NCBI RefSeq assembly: GCF_022869825.1
Contig: NZ_CP094971.1
Span: forward strand, 497,501-561,500
Length of the DNA: 64,000 nt
Source: Clostridium sp. BJN0001
Lineage (GTDB): Bacteria > Bacillota > Clostridia > Clostridiales > Clostridiaceae
Reading direction: 5' to 3'
In this document: one piece after another, positions 24,988 to 34,473 of the stretch
How positions within the stretch are numbered: position 1 is the first letter of the stretch
Layout of the letters: each line of letters starts with the position of its first letter
Notes under the pieces: generated by a model
What the model was told of the DNA's origin: nothing
The model's database searches: none
What the model saw: the letters and a program-made list of their open reading frames with translations, nothing else
Translations under genes and position numbers: made by a program

Positions 24988-26541
24988 ATGAAAAAAAGAA
25001 TTAGTTTCTCAGGTTTCCAAAAGTTAGGGAAAGTATTAATGACTCCAGTTATGATACTTCCAATCGCAGGTATTTTAGTTGGAATTGGTTCAGCCTTTTC
25101 ATCACCGAATGTAATCGCTTCAATGCCTTTTCTAGCAAATTCAGTTTTCATTTTTAATCTCTTAAAAGCGATAGGAAATACAGTATTTACATTTTTACCA
25201 ATAATCTTCGCTGTATCAGTTGCAGTAGGATATGCAAAGAAAGAAAAAGGAATTGCCGCTCTATCAGCAATGATTGGTTTCTTAGTTATGCATAATGTAA
25301 TGAATTCACTACTATCTGCATTAGGTAAACTTGATCCAAAAGCATTAAAAACAGGACAAGCACTTGTAATGGGAATTCCAAGTCTTGATACAGGAGTTTT
25401 TGGAGGAATAATAGTTGGCCTAATAGTAGTATGGTTACATAATAAATTTTATAATATTGAACTTCCACCAGTTCTTGGAATCTTCTCAGGAACAAAGTTT
25501 GTTCCAATGATTTCTATTATCGGATGTTCTATATTAGGAGTAGTAATGGCATTTGTCTGGCCACAAGTACAGACAGGAATATCAGCAATTGGTGAACTAA
25601 TATATAAGACAGGTGCATTTGGAAGTATAATTTACGGAACATGTGAACGTGCATTAGTACCATTTGGACTTCATCATTTTATTTATACACCATTCTTCTT
25701 CACTAATCTTGGTGGATCAATGGCTATTGATGGGGTACAGCAAGAAGGAGCTTTAAATATTTACAAAGCTATGCTTGCATCTAAAACAGCAATGTTTGAT
25801 ATAAACATAAGTAGATTTACTATGAATGGAAAAGTTATATTTGCAATGTTTGGTCTTCCAGGAGCTGCACTTGCAATGTACAGAACTGCTAAACCAGAAA
25901 ATAAGATGAAAGTAAAAGCACTTATGATAGCTGCAGTAATTCCAGCAATATTCACAGGTATTACAGAACCATTAGAATATGCATTCTTATTCGTTGCACC
26001 AGTACTATTTGCAATCCATGCAGGATTTGCAGGACTTGCATATTTAATAACTTATCTTCTACAAGTAAATGTACCAGGCTCTGGTTCATTTGGAGGACCT
26101 TTCTTAAGCTTTATATTTAATGGAATAATGCAGTCAGGAAAAGGTTCTAACTGGATTATGATTCCAATAATAGGAATAATATTTTTCTTCTTATACTACT
26201 TCACATTCAAGTTTGTAATATTAAAACTTAATTACAAAACTCCAGGACGTGAAGATGCTACATCAGATGAAAAAGCAGAAGTAAAGAAAGTTGATAATGA
26301 TAAAATTCTAACAGCTATTATTGATGGATTAGGTGGAGCAGCAAACATTTTAAATGTTGATGCATGTTTTACAAGACTTAGAGTTGCTGTAAAAGATAAA
26401 ACTTTAGTTGCTGGCGATGATAAATGGAAAGAAACAGGAGCAAATGGAGTTGTCCGTCTTAGTGATGGAGTACAGATTATATATGGAAGTAAAGCAGATG
26501 TATATAAGACAAGACTTCAAAATATGCTAGGAATGGAGTAG
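24988..26541 (+). CDS. alpha-glucoside/maltose-type PTS transporter, EIICB
   Basis: The protein has 517 residues. The N-terminal EIIC domain (about residues 1-420, ten or so membrane segments) has LMTPVMILPIAGILVGIG, VPFGLHHFIYTPFF and GITEPLEYAFLFVAP, typical of the glucose-superfamily GlvC/MalX/AglA group. The C-terminal EIIB domain has NVDACFTRLRV with the phosphocysteine. It imports and phosphorylates an alpha-glucoside such as maltose. EIIA is encoded next door, and the phosphoglucosidase 1.4 kb on. The start follows AAGGAGGGA. Confidence 0.9.
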   Translation: MKKRISFSGFQKLGKVLMTPVMILPIAGILVGIGSAFSSPNVIASMPFLANSVFIFNLLKAIGNTVFTFLPIIFAVSVAVGYAKKEKGIAALSAMIGFLVMHNVMNSLLSALGKLDPKALKTGQALVMGIPSLDTGVFGGIIVGLIVVWLHNKFYNIELPPVLGIFSGTKFVPMISIIGCSILGVVMAFVWPQVQTGISAIGELIYKTGAFGSIIYGTCERALVPFGLHHFIYTPFFFTNLGGSMAIDGVQQEGALNIYKAMLASKTAMFDINISRFTMNGKVIFAMFGLPGAALAMYRTAKPENKMKVKALMIAAVIPAIFTGITEPLEYAFLFVAPVLFAIHAGFAGLAYLITYLLQVNVPGSGSFGGPFLSFIFNGIMQSGKGSNWIMIPIIGIIFFFLYYFTFKFVILKLNYKTPGREDATSDEKAEVKKVDNDKILTAIIDGLGGAANILNVDACFTRLRVAVKDKTLVAGDDKWKETGANGVVRLSDGVQIIYGSKADVYKTRLQNMLGME

Positions 26542-26545
26542 ATAG

Positions 26546-27028
26546 ATGTTTAATTTGTTTAAAAAGAAAAATATAGATATAAAAACATGTGCAGCAGGCT
26601 GGGTAAGACAGCTAGAAGAAATTAGCGATGAAGTTTTTTCAAAAAAAATGATTGGCGATGGAATAGCTGTTATACCTGAAGATGGGAAGATATATTCTCC
26701 TATAGATGGAACAGTTCAGACTGTTTTCCCAACAAAGCATGCTATTGTTATAAAAAGCACAAAAGGGTTCAATTTACTTTTGCACTTAGGAATAAATACT
26801 ATTTCGCTTAAGGGTGAACCATTTGAAATAAATATAAAAGAAGGTGATAATGTAAGAGATGGAGATTTAATAGGAAGCATGGATCTTGATTTCTTAAAGA
26901 AAAAGAATGTAGATTCAACAATAATGATTATATGTATGGATGAAGGAAACGAAGATAATCATTTTATAAAAAGTAGAATGGAAGACGATTATATAGATAA
27001 TAATGCAGTTATTATGCAAATTGAATAA
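26546..27028 (+). CDS. PTS EIIA, glucose type
   Basis: The protein has 160 residues, the size of soluble EIIA-Glc/Crr domains. The phosphorylation site is in LLLHLGINTISLKG (His), and the domain start shows DGIAVIPEDGKIYSPIDGTV. It passes phosphate from HPr to the EIIB domain of the transporter encoded 4 bases upstream. Confidence 0.92.
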   Translation: MFNLFKKKNIDIKTCAAGWVRQLEEISDEVFSKKMIGDGIAVIPEDGKIYSPIDGTVQTVFPTKHAIVIKSTKGFNLLLHLGINTISLKGEPFEINIKEGDNVRDGDLIGSMDLDFLKKKNVDSTIMIICMDEGNEDNHFIKSRMEDDYIDNNAVIMQIE

Positions 27029-27050
27029 TTAATGAATGATAGAGGTTATT

Positions 27051-27800
27051 ATGGATTTATTAAACGAGATGATACAAAATGTAAAGAATCTGAATAAAAA
27101 TGATATGGAAATATTAAATTATTCTTTCGAACACATAAAAGATATTGAAAATCTTAAAGTTAAGGATATTGCGAGTGCTACATTTGTTTCATCGGCTACT
27201 GTAGTTAGGTTTTGCAAAAAGCTAGGATTTAATGGCTTTCTCGAATTTAAAAATTATATAAAGTTTCAGTTTCAGAAAATGCATAAAGAAAAGATTGACG
27301 TATGTATAGAGAAAGATATTGAAAAAACATTTGAGTTTATGAAGCAGTCTTCTTTAGAAGAAGTTGCAAAATTAATAGATAGTGCAAGACGTATAGAATT
27401 TTTTGGCACAGGAGCTACAAGCTTTGTCTGTCATCAAGTTGCAAAAATATTAAGAGGACTAGGTCTTATGGCTTTTAGTTATGACGACAACTCTATGATG
27501 ACAATGCAGGCAGAAACATTAGATAAAAGCGATCTTATCTTAGTATTTTCAGTGTCAGGTGAGACAAGTCAGGTTATAAAAGCTCTAATGGTAGCAAAAG
27601 AGAAGCAGGTAAAGATTGTTTCAATAACAGGTTTATCTAATAATACAATATCTCGTTTAGCTGATATAAGTTTTTACACAGGAGTTACTACGTATCAGTT
27701 AAATGAAAGAAGTATAAGTTCTCATATAGAGCTTCTGCTTGCAGGAGAGATGATAGTACAGTCATTTATCGGATATAAGAAAAAATTATCGCAAAGCTAA
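27051..27800 (+). CDS. RpiR-family transcriptional regulator (SIS domain)
   Basis: The protein has 249 residues. The HTH shows VKDIASATFVSSATVVRF and CKKLGFNGFLEFK. The SIS domain has RIEFFGTGATSFVCHQVAK and LVFSVSGETSQVIKAL. The ATG at 27051 with AGAGG upstream is preferred over an upstream start. It lies inside the PTS cluster between EIIA and the glucosidase. Two RpiR regulators in one cluster suggest separate sensing of different phosphosugars, or divergence after duplication. Confidence 0.9.
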   Translation: MDLLNEMIQNVKNLNKNDMEILNYSFEHIKDIENLKVKDIASATFVSSATVVRFCKKLGFNGFLEFKNYIKFQFQKMHKEKIDVCIEKDIEKTFEFMKQSSLEEVAKLIDSARRIEFFGTGATSFVCHQVAKILRGLGLMAFSYDDNSMMTMQAETLDKSDLILVFSVSGETSQVIKALMVAKEKQVKIVSITGLSNNTISRLADISFYTGVTTYQLNERSISSHIELLLAGEMIVQSFIGYKKKLSQS

Positions 27801-27805
27801 TAAAT

Positions 27806-27818
27806 TTCATAATATGAA
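27806..27818. promoter_or_regulatory. candidate RpiR operator before the glucosidase gene
   Basis: TTCATA-A-TATGAA is a near-perfect palindrome 86 bases before the glucosidase start and shares its half-site with the palindrome at 24730. TATAAAATTATAAT near 27860 could be a -10 region. Confidence 0.35.
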
Positions 27819-27903
27819 TATTGTTTCAAAATCATTAAAAAGCATTTAAAAGATTGAATATAAAATTATAATAAGAGTATGAAGTTAAGAAAGGATGATA
27901 TTT

Positions 27904-29229
27904 ATGAAGAAGTTTAATGTAGTAATAGTTGGTGGAGGAAGTACATTTACTCCAGGATTTTTAAAATCATTTGTAAGAATTAAGGATAAATTCCCATTAA
28001 AGAAATTAGTCCTTTTTGATATTGATAAAGAAAGACAAGAACCAATAGGAGCAGCTGGAAAGATATTATTTAAAGAATATGCACCAGAAGTTGAATTCTC
28101 ATATACAACAGATCCTAAAGAAGCATATACAGATATGGATTTCGTATTCATGCAGATGCGTGTTGGAAAATATGCAATGCGTGAAAAGGATGAAAAGATT
28201 CCTTTAAAGATGGGACTTATTGGACAAGAAACAGTTGGAGCCGGTGGATTTGCTTATGGACTTAGATCTACTAAGGAAATGATAAAAGCTATTTATGACT
28301 TAAGAAAATATTCAAAGGATGCATGGGTATTAAACTATTCTAACCCTGCTGCAATTGTTGCAGAAGCACTTAGAAGAGAATTCCCTAACGATACACACAT
28401 TTTAAATATATGTGATCAGCCAGAAAACATCATACGTTCAGCAAGTCGTTCATTAAATTGCGACTACAATATAATAGATCCAGTTTACTTTGGACTTAAC
28501 CATTATGGATGGTTCACTCATTTATATAACAAAGAAACAGGAGAAGATTTATTACCAAAATTAAAGAAGATAATCCATGAAAGAGGATTCCTTCCACAAG
28601 ATGCAGAACAAAGAGATCAGTCATGGCTTGATACATACGGATTTGTTCAACAGATGTTAGAAGACTTCCCAGATTACCTTCCAAACTCATATGATCAGTA
28701 TTACTTATACCAGAATCATAAGTTAAGTATCTTAAACCCTGATTTCACACGTACAAATGAAATCCAGGAAGGAAGAGAAAAGAGAGTATTTGAAGAAGCA
28801 AGAGAAGTAATTGCTAAAGGAACAACTAAAGGAATTTTAGATATTCATGAAGATGCACATGCAGAATTTATGATAGAAGTTGCAATGTCAATTGCTTATA
28901 ATAGAAATAACAGATATATAGTTATCGTAGAAAATAATGGTGCAATAAGCAACATGGATGATGATGCAATGGTTGAAGTTGCAGCAGAATTAGGATTTAA
29001 TGGACCTAGACCACTTGGAGTTGGAAAGATTCCTACATTCTACAAAGGTCTTTTAGAACAACAAGTTGCTTCAGAAAAACTTTTAATAGATGCTTACTAT
29101 GAACATTCATATGTAAAGGCATTACAGGCATTAACTTTAAATAGATTAATCAATGATGCTGAAAAAGCTAAAGAAGTTTTAGACAAGCTAATAGAAGCAA
29201 ACAAAGATTATTTCCCACCATTAAACTAA
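27904..29229 (+). CDS. 6-phospho-alpha-glucosidase (GH4)
   Basis: The protein has 441 residues. Family GH4 enzymes use NAD and a divalent metal. The NAD loop is VVIVGGGSTFTPGF. The metal site is seen as ICDQPENI (Cys) and GLNHYGWFT (His). YSNPAAIVAEALRREFP and GFAYGLRSTKEM also match. It splits 6-phospho-alpha-glucosides brought in by the PTS into glucose 6-phosphate and glucose. The ATG at 27904 is chosen because the upstream ATG at 27895 is part of the AAGGATG ribosome site. Confidence 0.93.
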   Translation: MKKFNVVIVGGGSTFTPGFLKSFVRIKDKFPLKKLVLFDIDKERQEPIGAAGKILFKEYAPEVEFSYTTDPKEAYTDMDFVFMQMRVGKYAMREKDEKIPLKMGLIGQETVGAGGFAYGLRSTKEMIKAIYDLRKYSKDAWVLNYSNPAAIVAEALRREFPNDTHILNICDQPENIIRSASRSLNCDYNIIDPVYFGLNHYGWFTHLYNKETGEDLLPKLKKIIHERGFLPQDAEQRDQSWLDTYGFVQQMLEDFPDYLPNSYDQYYLYQNHKLSILNPDFTRTNEIQEGREKRVFEEAREVIAKGTTKGILDIHEDAHAEFMIEVAMSIAYNRNNRYIVIVENNGAISNMDDDAMVEVAAELGFNGPRPLGVGKIPTFYKGLLEQQVASEKLLIDAYYEHSYVKALQALTLNRLINDAEKAKEVLDKLIEANKDYFPPLN

Positions 29230-29273
29230 AGAAAAATCGCTCTCTCATTATCAATATATTGTAAATAAAATGA

Positions 29274-29310
29274 AACTGACGCATAAGAAAACTTCTGCGT
29301 CAGTTTTTTC
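29274..29310 (+). terminator. terminator of the PTS/glucosidase cluster
   Basis: AACTGACGCA and TGCGTCAGTT form a perfect 10-bp stem followed by six T. Confidence 0.9.
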
Positions 29311-29370
29311 ATATTTACAACGATATAACATTAATGTATACTAAAAATAAATACTATATTATCGGTCACA

Positions 29371-29408
29371 AAGAAGTGAAATGGATTTTTCTGTTTCGCT
29401 TCTTTTTT
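29371..29408 (+). terminator. hairpin with T-run upstream of the 29430 gene
   Basis: AAGAAGTGAAA pairs with TTTCGCTTCTT (one G-U) and is followed by TTTTTT, only 20 bases before the next start. It could be a second terminator or an attenuator for the next gene. Confidence 0.5.
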
Positions 29409-29429
29409 AGATAAAAGGAGTGGAGAATT

Positions 29430-29849
29430 ATGGATAAAAAGATATTAGAACTTAATGAGGAAAGAAACTATACAATAAAAAATGAAATACTTGGATGTAA
29501 CTTCTTTGATTATAAGGAGTTTATTCAAAATTATAATTTTAAGGAATGTGAAGAAAATACAAAAATATATTTAAAAAGAGTATGTGAGGCTCTTAGCTCT
29601 GTAGGACACAGCAAAGGTACACATTATAAAGTGAAAAAAATACGTATTGAAAATATGTTTTCACATTCCTTAGGAAGCTTATCTAGGAGTATAATAAGTA
29701 TTGAATGTGTTTCAGAAAATGATACTCTTGATAAAAAATGTTTAGTTAAGTATGATTTTTATTCAGATAATATTACAATTTCTGGAACAGATGTAAATGG
29801 AGATGAATTTACGATTGAAACAGATAATCTCTATTATAATTCAATATAA
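29430..29849 (+). CDS. protein of unknown function, 139 residues
   Basis: I do not recognise the family. The start is well placed after AAAGGAGTGG. The sequence is soluble, without signal or membrane segments. A central basic patch (KGTHYKVKKIRIENM) is followed by a probable beta-rich C-terminal half (KCLVKYDFYSDNITISGTDV). It lies 20 bases before the HAD phosphatase gene and is probably co-transcribed with it. Confidence 0.5.
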   Translation: MDKKILELNEERNYTIKNEILGCNFFDYKEFIQNYNFKECEENTKIYLKRVCEALSSVGHSKGTHYKVKKIRIENMFSHSLGSLSRSIISIECVSENDTLDKKCLVKYDFYSDNITISGTDVNGDEFTIETDNLYYNSI

Positions 29850-29869
29850 AATAAATCTAGGAGATTGAG

Positions 29870-30535
29870 ATGAAGGATATAAAAGCAGTAATATTTGATA
29901 TGGATGGAGTTATTTTTGATACGGAAAGGTTATATCTTAAAACATGGGAAAAAATATTTGATGAATATGGATATACCATGACAAAAGAAATATACACATC
30001 TGTAATGGGCTCTGGCAGGGATAATGTTAAGAAAACATTTTTAAAAATATATGGAGACTCTCTTCCTATAGAAGAAATGTATTTAAAAAAAGACATAATG
30101 ATAAAAGAGAGCATTAAAAATGGAGAGGTTTCTATAAAAGATGGAGCATTAGAAATACTAAATTTTTTAAAGGAAAATAACATAAAGATAGCACTTGCAA
30201 CATCAGCTACAAAAAAGAGGGTTACTTTGCAGCTTAAGCTATCACATATAGAGCATTTATTTGATACTGTAGTATGTAAAGATGATATAAAAAATGCAAA
30301 GCCTGATCCTGAAATATTTTTAAAAGCAGCAGAACTTCTTTTTGAAAAACCTCAAAACTGCATAGTTATTGAGGACTCATTATCTGGAATAAAAGCTGCA
30401 TATAATGGAAATATTACAGCTTTTCATGTCGTTGATTTAAAAAAACCTAACAAAGAAATTTTAGAATACAGCTATAAAAGTTTTAGGGATTTGTTTGAGA
30501 TTAAAGAGGAGATAGAGGGGATTTTGAAAAGATAG
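29870..30535 (+). CDS. HAD-family hydrolase, beta-phosphoglucomutase-like
   Basis: The protein has 221 residues. Motif I is VIFDMDGVIFDTE with both catalytic Asp; motif II is ALATSATKKR; motif III and IV lie in KNAKPDPEIFLKAA and VIEDSLSGIKAA. A helical cap (about residues 15-85) gives specificity. The family covers beta-phosphoglucomutase and small sugar phosphatases. Its position after an alpha-glucoside PTS cluster fits sugar phosphate turnover, but the exact substrate is open. Confidence 0.75.
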   Translation: MKDIKAVIFDMDGVIFDTERLYLKTWEKIFDEYGYTMTKEIYTSVMGSGRDNVKKTFLKIYGDSLPIEEMYLKKDIMIKESIKNGEVSIKDGALEILNFLKENNIKIALATSATKKRVTLQLKLSHIEHLFDTVVCKDDIKNAKPDPEIFLKAAELLFEKPQNCIVIEDSLSGIKAAYNGNITAFHVVDLKKPNKEILEYSYKSFRDLFEIKEEIEGILKR

Positions 30536-30742
30536 AATTAAATTTTATAAATCTGCTAGAACTTTTAATTTCAAAGTGGAAAGATAATACTTATAAATTT
30601 TTGCGACAATTTGTTTTACAACTACCACGTTAGGAGATAATGTAAGAAAAGCACATGATAGATTTTTAAGAAGAAATAAGATAAGCTAAACTATTATGTG
30701 ATAAAATAATAGTATTAAATTATGATAAGAGAGGTTTAATTA
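30536..30742. other. intergenic stretch with a possible gene tail
   Basis: Only a short frame ending GDNVRKAHDRFLRRNKIS is visible before 30690. It has no start and no upstream partner, so it may be the relic of a lost gene. Confidence 0.25.
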
Positions 30743-31612
30743 ATGCCTGAAAAGAAAGAATATAAAGCAACTATACATGCAAATGGAGCAGATATTTCTG
30801 TTGTTTCAAAAGGAAACGAAGATGATTATATTAGTTTAACCGATATTGCAAAACATAAAAGTGATGAACCGAATGATGTCATTCGTAATTGGCTTAGGAA
30901 TAGAGATACTATTGAATTCTTGGGATTGTGGGAGAAGATGAGTAATCCAGATTTTAAACCCGTCGAATTCGACGGGTTTAAAAAAGAGGCGGGAAGAAAT
31001 GCGTTTGTATTGTCACCACAAAAATGGATATCAGCAACAAATGCAATTGGTATTATTTCAAAAGCAGGTAGGTATGGTGGAACATATGCACATAAAGATA
31101 TTGCTTTTGAATTTGCATCATGGGTTTCACCTGAATTTAAACTGTATATAATTAAAGATTATCAAAGGTTAAAGCAGGACGAAAATAGTAGGCTATCATT
31201 GGAATGGAATGTAAATCGTGTGCTTTCTAAAGTAAATTATAAAATACACACAGATGCCATAAAAGAAAATCTAATTTCTAATGATTTAACAAATAAGCAA
31301 ATAGGATTTACATATGCAAATGAGGCAGATATGTTAAATATGGCTTTGTTTGGGAAAACTGCAAAGCAGTGGCGTGATGAAAATCCAGATTTGAAGGGTA
31401 ATATAAGAGATTATGCAACAATTGAACAGCTTATTGTAATGGCTAATCTTGAAAACATGAATGCCAATTTTATTGGAAAAGGGTTAGATCAAAAACAAAG
31501 ACTTATAGAATTAAATAAGATAGCAAGAACACAGTTAAAATCGTTATTAGATAATAAGAGTGTTAAAAAATTAGAAGACTTAAACAGAAAACAATTAGGT
31601 GATGGTAAGTAA
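30743..31612 (+). CDS. KilA-N domain protein
   Basis: The protein has 289 residues. The N-terminal KilA-N DNA-binding domain is seen in DYISLTDIAKHKSDEPNDVI, NWLRNRDTIEFLGLWE and then the aromatic/glycine stretch GRYGGTYAHKDIAFEFASWV, ending YIIKDYQRLK. The C-terminal half (GFTYANEADMLNMALFGKTA) resembles the domain often fused to it in phage-derived proteins. No other phage gene is nearby, so this is a solitary, domesticated or cargo gene. It starts after AGAGG. The function, perhaps an antirepressor or defence role, is unknown. Confidence 0.75.
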   Translation: MPEKKEYKATIHANGADISVVSKGNEDDYISLTDIAKHKSDEPNDVIRNWLRNRDTIEFLGLWEKMSNPDFKPVEFDGFKKEAGRNAFVLSPQKWISATNAIGIISKAGRYGGTYAHKDIAFEFASWVSPEFKLYIIKDYQRLKQDENSRLSLEWNVNRVLSKVNYKIHTDAIKENLISNDLTNKQIGFTYANEADMLNMALFGKTAKQWRDENPDLKGNIRDYATIEQLIVMANLENMNANFIGKGLDQKQRLIELNKIARTQLKSLLDNKSVKKLEDLNRKQLGDGK

Positions 31613-31636
31613 AATAATAAACTCTTTTTACATTAT

Positions 31637-32038
31637 TTAATGTAATTCTATACTTTCGCTTTTATCATCAAGAGAAATTACTACAGAAACTGAAGAAGCT
31701 TTTTTTATTATTATATTTGAACTTTCTGAATAAACCTCATGGGTAAACTTTTTTGAATCAATTGAAGGATCTAAATATATTTCACCTTCTCCATGATTAA
31801 TATCTGTTTTGTATGAATATTTTAAGCATTTGGAAGATTGCAAATCTGATAAATTGCCTTTATAAGTAAGCGTAAGTTTTCTTGTTTTTCTATTGTTTAA
31901 TTTAGATACAGTATACTCAGCATACCAATTTTCATTTTCGCCTTTGTAATTATATTGGGATTTGTTTTTACTCGTACATCCTGAAATGGATGAAATTAAT
32001 GCAAATATTATTAATAATGAAGATAGGATTTTTTTCAT
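31637..32038 (-). CDS. small lipoprotein of unknown function
   Basis: The protein has 133 residues with a lipoprotein signal, MKKILSSLLIIFALISSISG followed by Cys21. The mature part is beta-rich (WYAEYTVSKLNNRKTRKLTLTY), resembling small clostridial surface lipoproteins. I do not recognise a named domain. The start follows AAAGGAG on the minus strand. It is divergent from the YibE/F gene. Confidence 0.65.
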   Translation of the reverse strand: MKKILSSLLIIFALISSISGCTSKNKSQYNYKGENENWYAEYTVSKLNNRKTRKLTLTYKGNLSDLQSSKCLKYSYKTDINHGEGEIYLDPSIDSKKFTHEVYSESSNIIIKKASSVSVVISLDDKSESIELH

Positions 32039-32200
32039 ATCTATAAACTCCTTTGATAAGACTGTATAAATATAATTATACTGACTTTATTTGTAAAAGC
32101 AACAAAGGATTGTAATTTTATATTTGCTTAAATAACCCATAGTAGTATAATTCTTAAGATACAAATTTACTAATTTAATGCAAGAATTATAGAGGCAAAA

Positions 32201-33331
32201 ATGATTAATGATTTTATTAAAAAGATAATAAATAATAAAAGAAAATTAGTGATATGGGTAGGATTAATAATTCTATCCTTATTTAGTTTGATTTTTATTT
32301 CAAATAATGAAGGATTATATAATAAACCTATAGCTAAAATAATTGAGATAAGTGAAGAAGAATCAAGCAAGCAAACTAATGATGGAAAAATAGAACCGAT
32401 GAAAAATCAAAAAATTGAAGCTATTATTATGAATGGTATTCATAAAGGTGAAGAAGTTAATCTTCATAATGTGGCTTCGTTTTCTGGTGCTAATGATTTG
32501 AATTTACAGATAAATGATGAGGTTTTCTTATCAATTGTGGATGATGATAACAATCAGATAACATCTGCAAAGATAACTGAATTTAAAAGAGACAAGTATA
32601 TTGTATACATAATAAACATTTTTATTCTGTTAATCTTATTAGTAGGAGAGTCAAAAGGATTTAAGTCCATAGCTAGTCTATTTATTAATATAGTAATTTC
32701 TTTTATTATGATTAAATTATTTACTAAAGGAGATTACTTAATATTCTTTTCTATAATAGCCAGCATACTATTTATTGTTTCTTCAATAATAATAGTATGT
32801 GGGAAAAATAAGAAAGGGTTTGCAGCTATAACAGGAACTTTAGCAGGAACTTTTGCATCAATGCTCATTGCAGGAATAGTTATTAAGCTAAATAATTGGA
32901 GCGGAGTTCATTTTGAAGAGATGGATTTTCTTACTTTGCCACCAGAGACAATATTTTATATTGAGCTTATGGTAGGTACATTAGGTGCAATAATGGACAT
33001 TGCAATTTCAATTTCTTCAGCAGTACAGGAATTGTATGATAAAAATCCTAATGTTAGTAAAAAAGATATAATTAAATCTTCAAGAGAAATTGGACAAGAT
33101 ATTATGGGAACTATGGCTAATACTTTAGTTTTCGCATATTTAAGTGGGAGTATTCCAACTATATTACTCTATTTAAGAGATGGTGTGCCAATTACGTATA
33201 TAATAAGTTTTAATCTTTCTTTAGAATATATGAGGGCAATTGTTGGAAGTATAGGTATCGTATTAAGCATTCCTATTACTATGTATACTTCTATTTTAAT
33301 TCTTAAGAATCGTAAGATAGGAGAGGTTTAA
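32201..33331 (+). CDS. YibE/F-family membrane protein
   Basis: The protein has 376 residues. An N-terminal anchor (KLVIWVGLIILSLFSLIF) is followed by an extracytoplasmic beta domain with GIHKGEEVNLHNVAS, then about seven membrane segments. The conserved stretch MVGTLGAIMDIAISISSAVQE is the YibE/F signature, followed by REIGQDIMGTMANTLVFAYLSG. The family is widespread and uncharacterised. The next gene encodes a second protein with the same signature, so the two probably form one membrane complex. Confidence 0.85.
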   Translation: MINDFIKKIINNKRKLVIWVGLIILSLFSLIFISNNEGLYNKPIAKIIEISEEESSKQTNDGKIEPMKNQKIEAIIMNGIHKGEEVNLHNVASFSGANDLNLQINDEVFLSIVDDDNNQITSAKITEFKRDKYIVYIINIFILLILLVGESKGFKSIASLFINIVISFIMIKLFTKGDYLIFFSIIASILFIVSSIIIVCGKNKKGFAAITGTLAGTFASMLIAGIVIKLNNWSGVHFEEMDFLTLPPETIFYIELMVGTLGAIMDIAISISSAVQELYDKNPNVSKKDIIKSSREIGQDIMGTMANTLVFAYLSGSIPTILLYLRDGVPITYIISFNLSLEYMRAIVGSIGIVLSIPITMYTSILILKNRKIGEV

Positions 33332-33334
33332 GTT

Positions 33335-34096
33335 ATGAATATTATATTAATATTACTCATAATACTACTAATTCTAATGGGAGCTATTGGAGGTAAAAGA
33401 GGAGTTCAGTCATTTTCAACATTAATTTTGAATTTTTTTACTCTGTTTTTTATGCTTATATTGATAGGTGCTAAAATAGATCCAATTAAAGTTACATTTA
33501 TAGGTGCTATGATTATAAGCTTTTTCAGTTTATTTTTTATTAATGGATATAATAAAAAGACAATATCCTCATTAATATCGGTTATCATAGTAATAACATT
33601 AGTTATGGCTGTCACATATAAGATGGGAATAAATGCAAATATACAAGGCTTTAGTGATGAGCAGATAGATTTAGTATCATTTTATTCTTTATATGTTCAA
33701 ATTGATTTTTCTAAAATAGTTATTTGTGAAATATTAATAGGACTACTTGGTGCAATTATCGATGTATCTATATCAATATCATCATCTATGAATGAAATTT
33801 ATAAAAGCTATTCTAGTATAACGCAGCATGAACTATTTAAATCAGGTATGAATATAGGAAAAGACATTTTGGGTACAATGACTAATACATTATTTTTTGC
33901 ATACATAAGCGGTTTTATGACTTTGATGATATATTTTAACCAGCTTCATTACTCATTAAGTACAATTATGAATGCAAAAGTATTTTGTTCAGAAGTTTTT
34001 CAATCTATATGCTGTGGAGTAGGAATTATACTTATTATACCTATTAATGCTTTTGTTACATCTAAATTAATGTTTATAAATAAAAAAGCAAAATAG
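33335..34096 (+). CDS. YibE/F-family membrane protein, short partner
   Basis: The protein has 253 residues and is almost wholly membrane-embedded. It repeats the family signature as LIGLLGAIIDVSISISSSMNE and MNIGKDILGTMTNTLFFAYISG. It lacks the large N-terminal beta domain of the upstream partner. The start lies 3 bases after that gene, so the two are translated together. Function unknown. Confidence 0.85.
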   Translation: MNIILILLIILLILMGAIGGKRGVQSFSTLILNFFTLFFMLILIGAKIDPIKVTFIGAMIISFFSLFFINGYNKKTISSLISVIIVITLVMAVTYKMGINANIQGFSDEQIDLVSFYSLYVQIDFSKIVICEILIGLLGAIIDVSISISSSMNEIYKSYSSITQHELFKSGMNIGKDILGTMTNTLFFAYISGFMTLMIYFNQLHYSLSTIMNAKVFCSEVFQSICCGVGIILIIPINAFVTSKLMFINKKAK

Positions 34097-34206
34097 ATAA
34101 TAGATATAATTGTCAAAATGCTCTTTTTCTTTAAATTTATAAATCCTCACAATTAGTAAAAAAAATACATATAATAAATTATATTATTAAGTGGAGTTGA
34201 AAATAC

Positions 34207-34473
34207 GTGATATACGGGCTTATTTTAGCTGGAGGAAAAGGCAGCAGACTGTATCCGCTTTCAAGAGCAAATCTCCCTAAACAATTTTTAAAACTAATTA
34301 ATGGTAAAAGCTTTTTAGTAAATACTGTAGATAGGGTAAAATCAATAATTGATAAGAAAAATATCTACGTTGTTACTAATACTTTTTATAAAGATAAAGT
34401 AAAAGAAGAACTTAAAGATATAGATGAAAATAATATTTTCGTTGAACCACTTAATAGAGAGACTGCTTTATAG
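34207..34473 (+). pseudogene. mannose-1-phosphate guanylyltransferase, N-terminal fragment
   Basis: The 88-residue frame starts with GTG and shows the nucleotidyltransferase motif LILAGGKGSRLYPLSR and LPKQFLKL, ending EPLNRETAL and a stop. Complete enzymes have about 350 residues. The match ends at the point where the active-site region should continue. The remaining three quarters are missing, so the gene is broken. Confidence 0.8.
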
